A DNA stretch of 18,724 nucleotides from Proteobacteria bacterium UBA1858 (lineage in GTDB: Bacteria; Pseudomonadota; Gammaproteobacteria; UBA4575): contig DDIE01000034.1 of assembly GCA_002338385.1 (NCBI GenBank), forward strand, positions 3,721 through 22,444, in the 5' to 3' direction. The notes beneath the pieces are model-generated. The model saw only the letters and a list, made by a program, of their open reading frames with translations. It ran no database searches and was not told the DNA's origin. Positions 1 to 7,213 of the stretch are shown here, in pieces. Numbering within the stretch: position 1 is the stretch's first letter; each line of letters starts with the position of its first letter. Position numbers and translations under genes: made by a program.

Positions 1-258
1 CGTGCCACCTATGTGATGGAAAAATATCAGGGTGCGCCCGCCATGCCACAGGCAGTTTACATGCTGGAGCTTGCCTATCGCCAACTAGAAATTAATGACC
101 TAGCCTATGACACACGTAAAGTTTATGCGGCTAACTATCTCGACATGGATGGCACCCTGTTGCAGCCTGACTACGCGACTAACAAGGTCAGTTGTGCCGC
201 TAATGCGTGGCACAAGATACTCGAGCGTTTAAATCTCAAAACCTACTATTGCGACTAA
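1..258 (+). CDS. bamD: Outer membrane protein assembly factor BamD, C-terminal fragment (5' end outside window)
   Basis: The open frame runs from base 1 to the TAA at 256-258 and gives 85 residues; the start lies outside the window. The pattern YVMEKYQGAPAMPQAVYML followed by AYRQLEINDLAYDTRKV resembles the last helical (TPR-like) repeat of BamD/ComL, the lipoprotein of the BAM complex that helps insert beta-barrel proteins into the outer membrane from the periplasmic face. After that repeat there is a tail of about 40 residues with two cysteines (one near the very end). The lipobox and the earlier repeats cannot be seen. The gene converges on nadE and its stop codon overlaps the nadE stop. 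Assignment rests on the C-terminal pattern only, so another TPR lipoprotein is a remote alternative. Confidence 0.8.
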   Translation, partial: RATYVMEKYQGAPAMPQAVYMLELAYRQLEINDLAYDTRKVYAANYLDMDGTLLQPDYATNKVSCAANAWHKILERLNLKTYYCD

Positions 259-1883
259 CCCTCATTGAGGTACTTGAGTGCGCCTGAGGTGATGGGGTAG
301 CGCCGATCCTTACCAAACGCGCGCTTGGTAATCTTAACGCCCGGGGGCGCCTGACGCCGCTTGTATTCATTTCTAAACACCATATTAATCACCCGCGATA
401 CAGTCTCCTCAGCAAAGCCCTGTGCCATGATCTCCTCTCTAGAGGCCTCCTGTTCAATAAACATTGCCAGGATTTCATCTAACTGGTCATAGGGCGGCAG
501 ACTGTCTTGGTCAAGTTGATCTGGCGCCAACTCTGCACTGGGAGGACGGTCAATTATCCGCTGCGGTATCACCGGGGCAAGTGTATTGCGATAATTAGCC
601 AACTGGTAAACCAGCATCTTAGGCACATCCTTCAGGGGTGCGAAGCCCCCCGCCATGTCACCATACAGGGTGGAATATCCCACCGCCATCTCACTCTTAT
701 TACCCGTTGAAATCACCATATGACCAAACTTGTTCGATAGCGCCATCAATAACACACCACGTATACGCGCCTGAATATTCTCCTCGGTGGAATCTTTCTG
801 CTGACCAGCAAATAGACTATCCAGAGTATGATCAAAACTCTGCATAAGAGGCTCTATCTCGATAACAGAGTATTCAACACCCACATTAGACGCCAGCTGG
901 CGGGCGTCCTCGAGGCTCATCTCTGAGGTGTAACGCGAGGGCATCATCACCGCATGCACCCGCTCTGCGCCTAACGCATCGACCGCCAGCGCCAGCACCA
1001 GTGCTGAGTCTATCCCTCCCGATAAACCCACCAGCCCACCCTGAAAGCCATTCTTATTGACATAGTCCGCCAGTGCCAACTGCAGCACATTGTAGTTGAG
1101 TTGTAGCGGCGTGGTGGTGCTCAAGTCGGATTTAGCTGAGCGCAAATTATTCCGTTCATGATCAAAATCGACAGTCATCACATCTTCCTGACAACTCTTG
1201 GCGCGCGCTACGATCTGCTTATTGTTGTCCATAGCAAAGGATGAACCGTCGAACACTAACTCATCCTGGCCGCCGACCTGATTCAAATACAGGATCGCTA
1301 ATTGATTTTCTGCCACCCGCTGCGCGACGGTGGAAACACGCTCATGATCTTTATCTATGTGATAGGGACTGGCGTTAATATTGATGATCAATTGGGCGCC
1401 CGCTTGCTTGGCCGCAGCAATAGGCTGAGGATTCCATATATCCTCACATACACTCAGACCAATGCAGCAGCCTTTGAGTGTGAATACACAGGGCTTGGTC
1501 CCCGCGTGAAAGTAACGCTTCTCATCAAATACATTGTAGTTAGGCAGAATATTCTTGTGATACTGAGCGATGAGCACCTGATCCTGCATGACGCATGCAG
1601 CATTATATATTTTACCGTCTTGATAGCTGGGCGCGCCGACAACGACAGTCAGTCCCTTGCTGGCAGCTTGAATCTTGTCCATAGCCACCGTAATACGGCG
1701 ACTGATGCTGGGTCTGAATAATAAGTCCTCGGGCGGATAACTAATGATAGCGAGTTCGGAGAAAACAACACAATCAACCGCTGCTGCGTGTTTCACTTGC
1801 TGAAGTATATGCAGCATTTTTTGGCAATTTCCTTCAATGTCACCCACCAGGAAATTAAGTTGCGCGAGGGCAATTTTGATCAT
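255..1883 (-). CDS. nadE: Glutamine-dependent NAD(+) synthetase, two-domain form
   Basis: The 542-residue protein makes NAD from nicotinic acid adenine dinucleotide, ATP and glutamine in the cytoplasm. Residues 1 to about 260 form a nitrilase-type glutaminase domain with the expected triad: Glu43 (in FSELAIISYPPEDLL), Lys110 (YHKNILPNY) and Cys146 (GLSVCEDIW). Residues about 265-542 form the synthetase domain with the PP-loop SGGIDS at 288-293 and later STGNKSE and YGDMAGGFAPLKD motifs that bind NaAD and ATP. Length is normal for the bacterial two-domain enzyme, so ammonia is made internally and no separate glutaminase is needed. The ATG start gives the normal N-terminus MIKIALAQLN; no strong Shine-Dalgarno precedes it. 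It is transcribed away from pilA and ends head-on against bamD. Confidence 0.96.
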   Translation of the reverse strand: MIKIALAQLNFLVGDIEGNCQKMLHILQQVKHAAAVDCVVFSELAIISYPPEDLLFRPSISRRITVAMDKIQAASKGLTVVVGAPSYQDGKIYNAACVMQDQVLIAQYHKNILPNYNVFDEKRYFHAGTKPCVFTLKGCCIGLSVCEDIWNPQPIAAAKQAGAQLIININASPYHIDKDHERVSTVAQRVAENQLAILYLNQVGGQDELVFDGSSFAMDNNKQIVARAKSCQEDVMTVDFDHERNNLRSAKSDLSTTTPLQLNYNVLQLALADYVNKNGFQGGLVGLSGGIDSALVLALAVDALGAERVHAVMMPSRYTSEMSLEDARQLASNVGVEYSVIEIEPLMQSFDHTLDSLFAGQQKDSTEENIQARIRGVLLMALSNKFGHMVISTGNKSEMAVGYSTLYGDMAGGFAPLKDVPKMLVYQLANYRNTLAPVIPQRIIDRPPSAELAPDQLDQDSLPPYDQLDEILAMFIEQEASREEIMAQGFAEETVSRVINMVFRNEYKRRQAPPGVKITKRAFGKDRRYPITSGALKYLNEG

Positions 1884-1911
1884 GTTGTTGTATCTAATAA
1901 AGCCTGTGAGA

Positions 1912-1924
1912 ACATAGTCTATGT
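1912..1924. promoter_or_regulatory. 13-bp palindrome upstream of nadE
   Basis: ACATAG-T-CTATGT is a perfect inverted repeat with one central base. It ends 28 bp before the nadE ATG, where it could overlap the -10 region or transcription start. It could be an operator for a dimeric regulator. I do not recognise it as a known NAD-regulator box, and a 6-bp arm can occur by chance. Confidence 0.3.
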
Positions 1925-2034
1925 CAGTTGGTACACCTTGTCATTGTCCCTGTATAGCTGTCTGTGATGTCTTGACCTACGCACAATGCTGCGGAAAATA
2001 ACCATATAAAACGTCATTTTAACCGCTCATCATT

Positions 2035-2047
2035 TTTAGCCGGTGCG
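2035..2047 (+). repeat. Direct repeat copy 1 upstream of pilA
   Basis: TTTAGCCGGTGCG matches the copy at 2094-2106 at 12 of 13 positions, with starts 59 bp apart. Its GGTGCG part also forms an inverted match with CGCACC at 2084-2089. Two or three half-sites at this spacing upstream of a pilin gene would fit a regulator site, but the function is inference. Confidence 0.4.
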
Positions 2048-2090
2048 CAAAGTAAAAAACTGTATTGTTACGCCATGTTCATTCGCACCA

Positions 2091-2106
2091 TGGTTTAGCC
2101 AGTGCG
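2091..2106 (+). promoter_or_regulatory. Possible sigma-54 (-24/-12) promoter of pilA
   Basis: The stretch TGGTTTAGCCAGTGCG has TGG at -24 and TGC at -12 with the GG-N10-GC spacing that RpoN requires, but the inner bases of the -24 box (CAC in the consensus TGGCAC) are TTT, so the match is partial. Major pilin genes of Pseudomonas and relatives are known to be RpoN/PilR dependent, which raises the prior. The predicted start would be near 2117, leaving a leader of about 105 nt, longer than usual for pilA. Confidence 0.35.
2094..2106 (+). repeat. Direct repeat copy 2 upstream of pilA
   Basis: TTTAGCCAGTGCG is the second copy of the 13-bp repeat (one mismatch). It lies inside the possible sigma-54 element at 2091-2106, which copy 1 does not share because TGG is missing in front of it. 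Confidence 0.4.
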
Positions 2107-2207
2107 TGTGGATATGGGGATAGGCTGAACAACCTTCATCAGCGAATCCTGTCATGTGTTTAAGATAAATCTGTATTTGATGTTAACAAATTTTCTACCC
2201 ATAATTT

Positions 2208-2212
2208 AGGAG
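2208..2212 (+). promoter_or_regulatory. Ribosome binding site of pilA
   Basis: AGGAG lies 9 bp before the ATG at 2222. It is one of the two clear Shine-Dalgarno sites in the window (the other is at ftsZ), fitting a protein made in large amounts, and it fixes the start so that the leader peptide is seven residues. Confidence 0.75.
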
Positions 2213-2221
2213 TTTGGATCA

Positions 2222-2674
2222 ATGAAAACTGTACAACAGGGCTTTACCCTAATTGAATTAATGATCGTGGTTGCGATTATTGGCATTCTAGCCTCTGTCG
2301 CCTTACCTGCTTATCAAGACTATACAATCCGCGCACGTGTCTCCGAAGTACTGGGATTTGCTGCCCAAATGAAGACCTCTATGTCTGAGTGCTTAATCAG
2401 TGAATCATCCGCAGCAAATTGTGATTCCGCAGCTGAAGTCGGTATCTCGACTAATGACATTGCTGATGCCTCTGATTATATTACGAGTGTCACCATCGCC
2501 AGCAAAAGTATCACGATTACACCCAACTGGACTGGCGCTGATGGTCTAGGTGCTGCTTCCGGCACTGCTGGCAATCTTGCCTTTGCTGCTGACGATTCAT
2601 CCAGTGGTGGGATTAAATGGACCTGCTCTACGACCGGCAGTGTCTCTCAATACGTGCCTGCAAGTTGCCGCTAG
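2222..2674 (+). CDS. pilA: Type IV major pilin (type IVa prepilin)
   Basis: The 150-residue product begins MKTVQQG followed by FTLIELMIVVAIIGILAS. This is a short type IVa leader with the prepilin peptidase site between Gly7 and Phe8; the mature protein has the conserved Glu at position 5 and a hydrophobic N-terminal helix. After PilD cleavage and methylation of Phe, subunits polymerise through this helix into the pilus fibre. The globular part has four cysteines (57, 67, 135, 149); Cys135 and Cys149 near the C-terminus fit the usual disulfide (D) loop, and the Cys57/Cys67 pair would be an additional one. The gene is first in a pilABCD cluster, with a strong ribosome binding site and a stem-loop after it. 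Its place next to pilB and size favour the major pilin over a minor one. Confidence 0.93.
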   Translation: MKTVQQGFTLIELMIVVAIIGILASVALPAYQDYTIRARVSEVLGFAAQMKTSMSECLISESSAANCDSAAEVGISTNDIADASDYITSVTIASKSITITPNWTGADGLGAASGTAGNLAFAADDSSSGGIKWTCSTTGSVSQYVPASCR

Positions 2675-2683
2675 TTGTCGACC

Positions 2684-2723
2684 TCCAGACTCACAGAACA
2701 AGCGTGCTTTATGTGGGTCTGGA
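2684..2723 (+). terminator. Stem-loop between pilA and pilB (partial terminator or mRNA stabiliser)
   Basis: TCCAGACTCACA (2684-2695) pairs with TGTGGGTCTGGA (2712-2723), a 12-bp stem with a single G-U pair and a 16-nt loop. The only T-run (five T, 2740-2744) is 16 bp further on, so this is not a classical intrinsic terminator. Hairpins placed just after a major pilin gene can protect its transcript or cut down read-through to the assembly genes, which are needed at lower levels; that role is inferred here. Confidence 0.6.
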
Positions 2724-2764
2724 CGCGCGCTGGGCACTATTTTTAACTCCATTCTGCTAGCATT

Positions 2765-4483
2765 ATGGCAACCCCTGCAAGTTCTGTCCGTATCAGTGGT
2801 CTGGCTTTATGCCTGATCAATCATGGTCACATTAGTCATCAACAAGCCTGTCATGCTGAGCAAAGTGCTCAAGCGCAAAATATTCCTTTATCCAGTTACT
2901 TAATCAATACTCGCTTGGTCAATTCCAGCACCCTAGCACAGGCTGCTTCGCGGGAATTTGGTATAGATCTATTTGACTTGGATAGTGTTGAGCTGGATAC
3001 ATTACCATTAGAGTTAGTGACAGAAGATCTGATTCTGCAACAGCATGCCTTACCCATAGAAAAACGTGGACAGCGTTTATTTGTTGCGATTTCTGATCCA
3101 CTCAATATCACCGCATTGGATAGCTTTAAATTAAACTCAGGTATTGCTACAGAACCCTTGCTGGTTGAGGAAGAAAAATTAACGCGTGCAATTAAACAAG
3201 TGTTAGCCATCAACAACAGCGCCTTATCTATGGATGGCATGCTGGATGAAGATTTAGACAACTTAGAATTTTCTGCTGAGAACGATGATGAATCTGATAA
3301 CTTAGCTGAAAATATTATCGACGAAACACCGATAGTACGTTTCGTGCATAAAGTTCTATTAGATGCAATTAACAGAAAAGCTTCTGATATTCATTTCGAG
3401 CCCTATGAAAAAATATTCAGAGTGCGTTTCAGAATTGATGGTGTGTTACAGGAAATTGCAACACCACCCATCAATCTGGGGCCGCGAATATGCGCACGCT
3501 TAAAAGTCATGTCGCGCCTAGATATTTCGGAACGACGGATTCCTCAAGATGGACGCATTAAGATGCAGCTATCGAAACAGCGAGCGATTGATTTTCGGGT
3601 CAACACATGTCCCACTCTGTTTGGCGAAAAAATTGTCCTGCGCATACTGGATGCCAGTAACACGCTGCTAGACATCGACACACTGGGTTATGAACCGCAA
3701 CAGAAAGAACTCTACTTAGATACGCTAGCCAAGCCATATGGCATGATCCTAGTCACAGGACCCACTGGCTCAGGCAAAACTATATCGCTATATAGTGGCC
3801 TGAATATACTCAATACGGAAGCCTGTAATATTTCTACGGCGGAAGATCCTGCTGAGATCAACATGCCAGGTATCAATCAAGTTAACATTAAACCTAAAGT
3901 GGGGCTGACTTTTGCTTCTGCACTTCGCGCTTTCCTGCGGCAGGATCCTGACATTATCATGGTGGGCGAAATACGCGATCTGGAGACTGCTGAAATAGCT
4001 ATTAAAGCGGCCCAGACAGGTCACTTGGTGTTATCGACGCTACATACTAATGATGCGCCACAAACACTCACACGGCTGGCCAATATGGGTGTGCCAGCAT
4101 ATAACATCGCCTCTGCAATCAGTTTAATTATCGCCCAGCGACTCGCGCGTAAATTATGTGTGCATTGTAAAGCGATTGATGACGTGCCAAGCGAAATTTT
4201 AATCAATGAGGGCTTTACTGCTCACCAGGCCGAGGCACTCCAGATCTATAAAGCTGTTGGCTGTGAACAGTGTACTGCTGGTTACAAAGGTCGCACTGGT
4301 ATTTATCAAGTCATGCCTGTTTCAGAAACAATGGGGCGCATTATCATGGAGGGTGGTAATGCAAATGAACTGTCGCAACAGGCTAGGCAAGAAGGCATTG
4401 ATGATCTCAGACAGTCTGGACTGAAAAAGGTCCAACAGGGCATTATAAGTCTGGAAGAACTCAACCGTGTCACCAAGGATTGA
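2765..4483 (+). CDS. pilB: Type IV pilus extension ATPase PilB
   Basis: The 572-residue cytoplasmic hexameric ATPase drives pilus extension by turning the PilC platform. An N-terminal GspE/MshEN-type domain occupies about residues 1-150, followed by an acidic linker (about 157-186). The secretion ATPase core has Walker A GPTGSGKT (332-339), an Asp box around 355-373 (NISTAEDPAEINMPGINQV), Walker B QDPDIIMVGEIRD (393-405) and a His box AAQTGHLVLSTLHTND (415-430). A zinc-binding tetracysteine is present: Cys465, Cys468, Cys500, Cys503. That motif and the pilA/pilC/pilD context separate it from PilT. The start MATPASSVRISGLA matches the family N-terminus, but no Shine-Dalgarno is visible before it. 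Length is normal and no damage is seen. Confidence 0.96.
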   Translation: MATPASSVRISGLALCLINHGHISHQQACHAEQSAQAQNIPLSSYLINTRLVNSSTLAQAASREFGIDLFDLDSVELDTLPLELVTEDLILQQHALPIEKRGQRLFVAISDPLNITALDSFKLNSGIATEPLLVEEEKLTRAIKQVLAINNSALSMDGMLDEDLDNLEFSAENDDESDNLAENIIDETPIVRFVHKVLLDAINRKASDIHFEPYEKIFRVRFRIDGVLQEIATPPINLGPRICARLKVMSRLDISERRIPQDGRIKMQLSKQRAIDFRVNTCPTLFGEKIVLRILDASNTLLDIDTLGYEPQQKELYLDTLAKPYGMILVTGPTGSGKTISLYSGLNILNTEACNISTAEDPAEINMPGINQVNIKPKVGLTFASALRAFLRQDPDIIMVGEIRDLETAEIAIKAAQTGHLVLSTLHTNDAPQTLTRLANMGVPAYNIASAISLIIAQRLARKLCVHCKAIDDVPSEILINEGFTAHQAEALQIYKAVGCEQCTAGYKGRTGIYQVMPVSETMGRIIMEGGNANELSQQARQEGIDDLRQSGLKKVQQGIISLEELNRVTKD

Positions 4484-4498
4484 GGGTGAGTATCAACT

Positions 4499-5719
4499 AT
4501 GTCTAACAGTGCTACCCAACTGAGACACTTCAGCTGGCAGGGTTTAGATAAACGCGGCATGCAAGTCAGTGGAGAATCACATGCTGCCAGCGCATTACTT
4601 TTAAAGGCTGACTTGCGTCGTCAGGGTATCCAGACCACTAAAGTGAAGAAAAAGTCACGCTCGATTTTCTCTCCGCGAGCGCAGAAAATAAGTGCCAAGG
4701 AAATCGCTTTATTCGCTCGCCAACTGGCTACCATGATGTCTGCAGGCGTGCCCTTAGTGCAAGCATTCGAGATCATTGCGCAAGGCAACGATAATCCTAC
4801 TATGCGAGATTTACTCCTGAGTATAAAAAAAGATATTGAGAGTGGTAACAGTTTATACGACGCCCTGCATCAACAAAAAAAATACTTTGATGAATTATTT
4901 TGTAATTTAGTGGCTGCTGGCGAACAATCGGGCACCTTGGAGACCCTGCTAGATAAAATTGCCACTTACAAAGAAAAAACAGAAGCGCTCAAAGCAAAAG
5001 TAAAAAAAGCGCTGTTTTATCCTACCGCAGTATTACTAGTGGCATTCATTGTATGTGCAATATTACTGATCTTTGTGGTGCCTCAATTCGAGGAAATATT
5101 TCGTAGTTTTGGTGCCGATCTGCCTGTCTTTACGCGCATCGTTATAAGCTTATCTGAATTTATGCAACTCTATTGGTGGGCAATTTTAGCGGCGATTGGC
5201 TTATCTTGTTTGAGTTTTTTAGAGCTCAAGAAGCGTTCCTTCAGGCTACGCAAACAATTAGATACATTTGCACTGAAAATAACCATTGTGGGTACAATTC
5301 TTGAGAAGTCCGCAATTGCTCGATTTTCGCGAACACTATCCACCATGTTTGCCGCTGGTGTACCTCTGGTAGAGGCAATGGATTCTGTGGCCGGCGCATC
5401 GGGAAATATTCTTTTTCAGGAAGCAACGCTTAAAATCAAAGACGAGGTGGCCTCTGGGTCACAATTATTTCAAAGTATGAAACAGAGTCATTTATTTCCT
5501 AATATGGTTGTGCAAATGGTCGCTATCGGTGAAGAGTCTGGCTCCTTGGACGAAATGCTTGCCAAAGTTGCAGACTTCTATGAAGATGATGTAAACAATC
5601 TAGTCGAAGGCTTGAGTAGTTTGCTGGAGCCATTAATTATGGCCGTGCTAGGTGTCATCGTCGGTGGCCTTGTCATCGCAATGTATCTACCAATCTTTCA
5701 AATGGGATCAGTCGTTTAA
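4499..5719 (+). CDS. pilC: Type IV pilus inner membrane platform protein PilC
   Basis: The 406-residue protein is the inner membrane platform on which PilB and PilT act during pilus assembly and retraction. Two T2SSF (GspF-type) cytoplasmic domains are visible, about 70-195 (starting FARQLATMMSAGVPLVQAFE, with AAGEQSGTLE) and about 273-397 (FSRTLSTMFAAGVPLVEAMD, with AIGEESGSLDEML). Hydrophobic segments lie near 174-194, 222-241 and 376-397, the normal three-span layout. Length is typical. A GAGGGTGAG stretch overlapping the pilB stop acts as ribosome binding site, and the gap to pilB is only 15 bp, so the genes are co-transcribed. Confidence 0.96.
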   Translation: MSNSATQLRHFSWQGLDKRGMQVSGESHAASALLLKADLRRQGIQTTKVKKKSRSIFSPRAQKISAKEIALFARQLATMMSAGVPLVQAFEIIAQGNDNPTMRDLLLSIKKDIESGNSLYDALHQQKKYFDELFCNLVAAGEQSGTLETLLDKIATYKEKTEALKAKVKKALFYPTAVLLVAFIVCAILLIFVVPQFEEIFRSFGADLPVFTRIVISLSEFMQLYWWAILAAIGLSCLSFLELKKRSFRLRKQLDTFALKITIVGTILEKSAIARFSRTLSTMFAAGVPLVEAMDSVAGASGNILFQEATLKIKDEVASGSQLFQSMKQSHLFPNMVVQMVAIGEESGSLDEMLAKVADFYEDDVNNLVEGLSSLLEPLIMAVLGVIVGGLVIAMYLPIFQMGSVV

Positions 5720-5724
5720 GCACA

Positions 5725-6588
5725 ATGAATTATGTTCAATTGCTAGCTAATAATACTTTCTTATTAATTCTATACACGGGTGTACTAGGATTACTGGTAG
5801 GTAGTTTCCTCAATGTTGTCATTGTACGTCTGCCGGTCATGCTGGAGCGACAATGGAAACATGACTGTCAAGCACTCCTGAATAAGCAACCATCCAAGCC
5901 AGATGCTGCCCCCTTCAACTTGCTTACACCCCGCTCACACTGTCCACAGTGCAAGCATGTCATTGGCATCCTCGAGAATATTCCTGTGATCAGTTATCTC
6001 GTATTAAGAGGGAAATGCAGTAACTGCGCGAGTCCTATTCCTATCCAGTATCCACTAGTGGAATTCACCAGCGCGTTGATTTCTATTTTAGTTGTCATCA
6101 GCTACGGTGTCAGCCTGCAATCACTGATGGCTTTAGTATTGATATGGAGTCTAATTGCATTGGCTGTGATTGATTTAAAAACATCGCTTTTACCGGACTC
6201 AATCACATTACCTCTAGTTTGGTTGGGTCTACTGGCAAATAATTTTGGACTATTTTGTTCTCTGCAAGATAGTCTGATGGGTGCTGTGTTCGGTTATCTG
6301 TCGTTATGGTTGGTTTATCAGATCTTTAAATTACTCACCGGCAAGGAAGGTATGGGCTATGGAGACTTTAAGTTACTTGCCCTACTCGGTGCCTGGCTAG
6401 GCTGGCAATTTCTCATCCCGATTGTATTGTTATCATCAGTCAGTGGCAGTGTTATTGGTGTCAGCCTGATATGGTTCAAAAAATTGCCGCGCGATACAGC
6501 CATTCCTTTTGGTCCGTATCTGGTCAGTGGCGGTCTCATCTGTTTACTTTGGAGTAATCATGTAAAATCTCTATTCAATATCGTATAG
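5725..6588 (+). CDS. pilD: Prepilin peptidase / N-methyltransferase PilD
   Basis: The 287-residue polytopic membrane enzyme removes the leader of PilA-type prepilins and methylates the new N-terminal Phe. The N-terminal part has GSFLNVVIVRLP and the cytoplasmic zinc site CPQC...CSNC (Cys73, 76, 98, 101) seen in the bifunctional enzyme. The two aspartates of this aspartic protease are Asp150 (in AVIDLKTSLLPD) and Asp214 (in the GMGYGDFKLLA motif). About seven or eight hydrophobic segments follow the family layout. It starts 5 bp after pilC with no clear ribosome binding site of its own, which suggests translational coupling. It could also serve a type II secretion system elsewhere in the genome, as PilD does in some relatives. 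Confidence 0.96.
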   Translation: MNYVQLLANNTFLLILYTGVLGLLVGSFLNVVIVRLPVMLERQWKHDCQALLNKQPSKPDAAPFNLLTPRSHCPQCKHVIGILENIPVISYLVLRGKCSNCASPIPIQYPLVEFTSALISILVVISYGVSLQSLMALVLIWSLIALAVIDLKTSLLPDSITLPLVWLGLLANNFGLFCSLQDSLMGAVFGYLSLWLVYQIFKLLTGKEGMGYGDFKLLALLGAWLGWQFLIPIVLLSSVSGSVIGVSLIWFKKLPRDTAIPFGPYLVSGGLICLLWSNHVKSLFNIV

Positions 6589-6598
6589 AGTATTTTAT

Positions 6599-7195
6599 AT
6601 GCTTAGAATTGGCCTCACCGGAGGTATTGGTTCTGGCAAAACGACTGTCAGCAAAAAATTCCAAACCTTGTTCAACATACCTGTGATTGATGCAGATGAG
6701 ATCAATCGCGATTTACTGACGCGTGAGCGTTCAGCGTATACTGAAATTGTTGCTGCGTTTGGTCATGCCATACTGACCCACAACGGTGATATTGATCGCC
6801 GACTTCTGCGTCAGCAGATTTTTTCTGATTCTCAATCGCGTCATACACTAGAGGCGATTCTCCATCCTAGAATACGTGCTGAAATCTCACGTCAAATGAG
6901 TACTTTAACTAGCCCCTATGTATTAGTGGTTGTGCCTTTACTAGTTGAATTGAATATGCAGGACCAGTTTGATCGTATTTTAGTGATCAGCACTGACGTG
7001 AGGCATCAAGTCACGCGCGTAAGTGAGAGGGATGCTTGTAGTCAGCAGGATGTGTCGAAAATCATCGCCAGCCAGATTAAACCTGCACAACGCATCCAGC
7101 ATGCTGATGATGTTATTGAGAATAATGGCGACTTAACACGCCTAGATCAGCAGATCCAAGATTTACATGAAAAATACATGGTATTAAGTACATAG
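6599..7195 (+). CDS. coaE: Dephospho-CoA kinase
   Basis: The 198-residue cytoplasmic kinase carries out the last step of coenzyme A synthesis, ATP-dependent phosphorylation of the ribose 3'-hydroxyl of dephospho-CoA. The P-loop GGIGSGKT is at 8-15, the substrate-binding acid motif DADE at 31-34, HPRIR at 88-92 and VVPLLVE near 110-116; IENNGD near the C-terminus is also typical. Length is normal. It begins 10 bp after pilD, and the pilD-coaE-zapD order is widely conserved in gammaproteobacteria, so it belongs to the pil operon although its function is unrelated. Confidence 0.95.
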   Translation: MLRIGLTGGIGSGKTTVSKKFQTLFNIPVIDADEINRDLLTRERSAYTEIVAAFGHAILTHNGDIDRRLLRQQIFSDSQSRHTLEAILHPRIRAEISRQMSTLTSPYVLVVVPLLVELNMQDQFDRILVISTDVRHQVTRVSERDACSQQDVSKIIASQIKPAQRIQHADDVIENNGDLTRLDQQIQDLHEKYMVLST

Positions 7196-7213
7196 CCATC
7201 TCATAATACGCCG

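Larger units (their letters stand above)
1884..2221. promoter_or_regulatory. Divergent nadE / pilA control region (338 bp)
   Basis: This is the only gap over 300 bp in the window. It separates the divergent starts of nadE and pilA and must hold promoters for both. No convincing ORF, tRNA or insertion sequence is seen in it. It contains a short palindrome near nadE (1912-1924), two copies of a 13-bp repeat (2035-2047 and 2094-2106), a GG-N10-GC element at 2092-2105 and the pilA ribosome binding site; these are listed separately. That it is a two-way regulatory region is inferred from gene orientation. Confidence 0.7.

Noticed and set aside
1302..1721. 139-codon open frame on the + strand
   Set aside because: It lies wholly antisense to the glutaminase domain of nadE, whose catalytic motifs are intact; its product shows no recognisable family features.
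2177..2207. Sigma-70-like TTGATG ... ATAATT before pilA
   Set aside because: Transcription would begin at or after the ribosome binding site, leaving no usable leader.
2550..2816. 88-codon open frame running from pilA into pilB
   Set aside because: It overlaps the pilA 3' end, the pilA-pilB stem-loop and the start of pilB in another frame and has no family features; the hydrophobic start is a frame-shifted reading of pilin codons.
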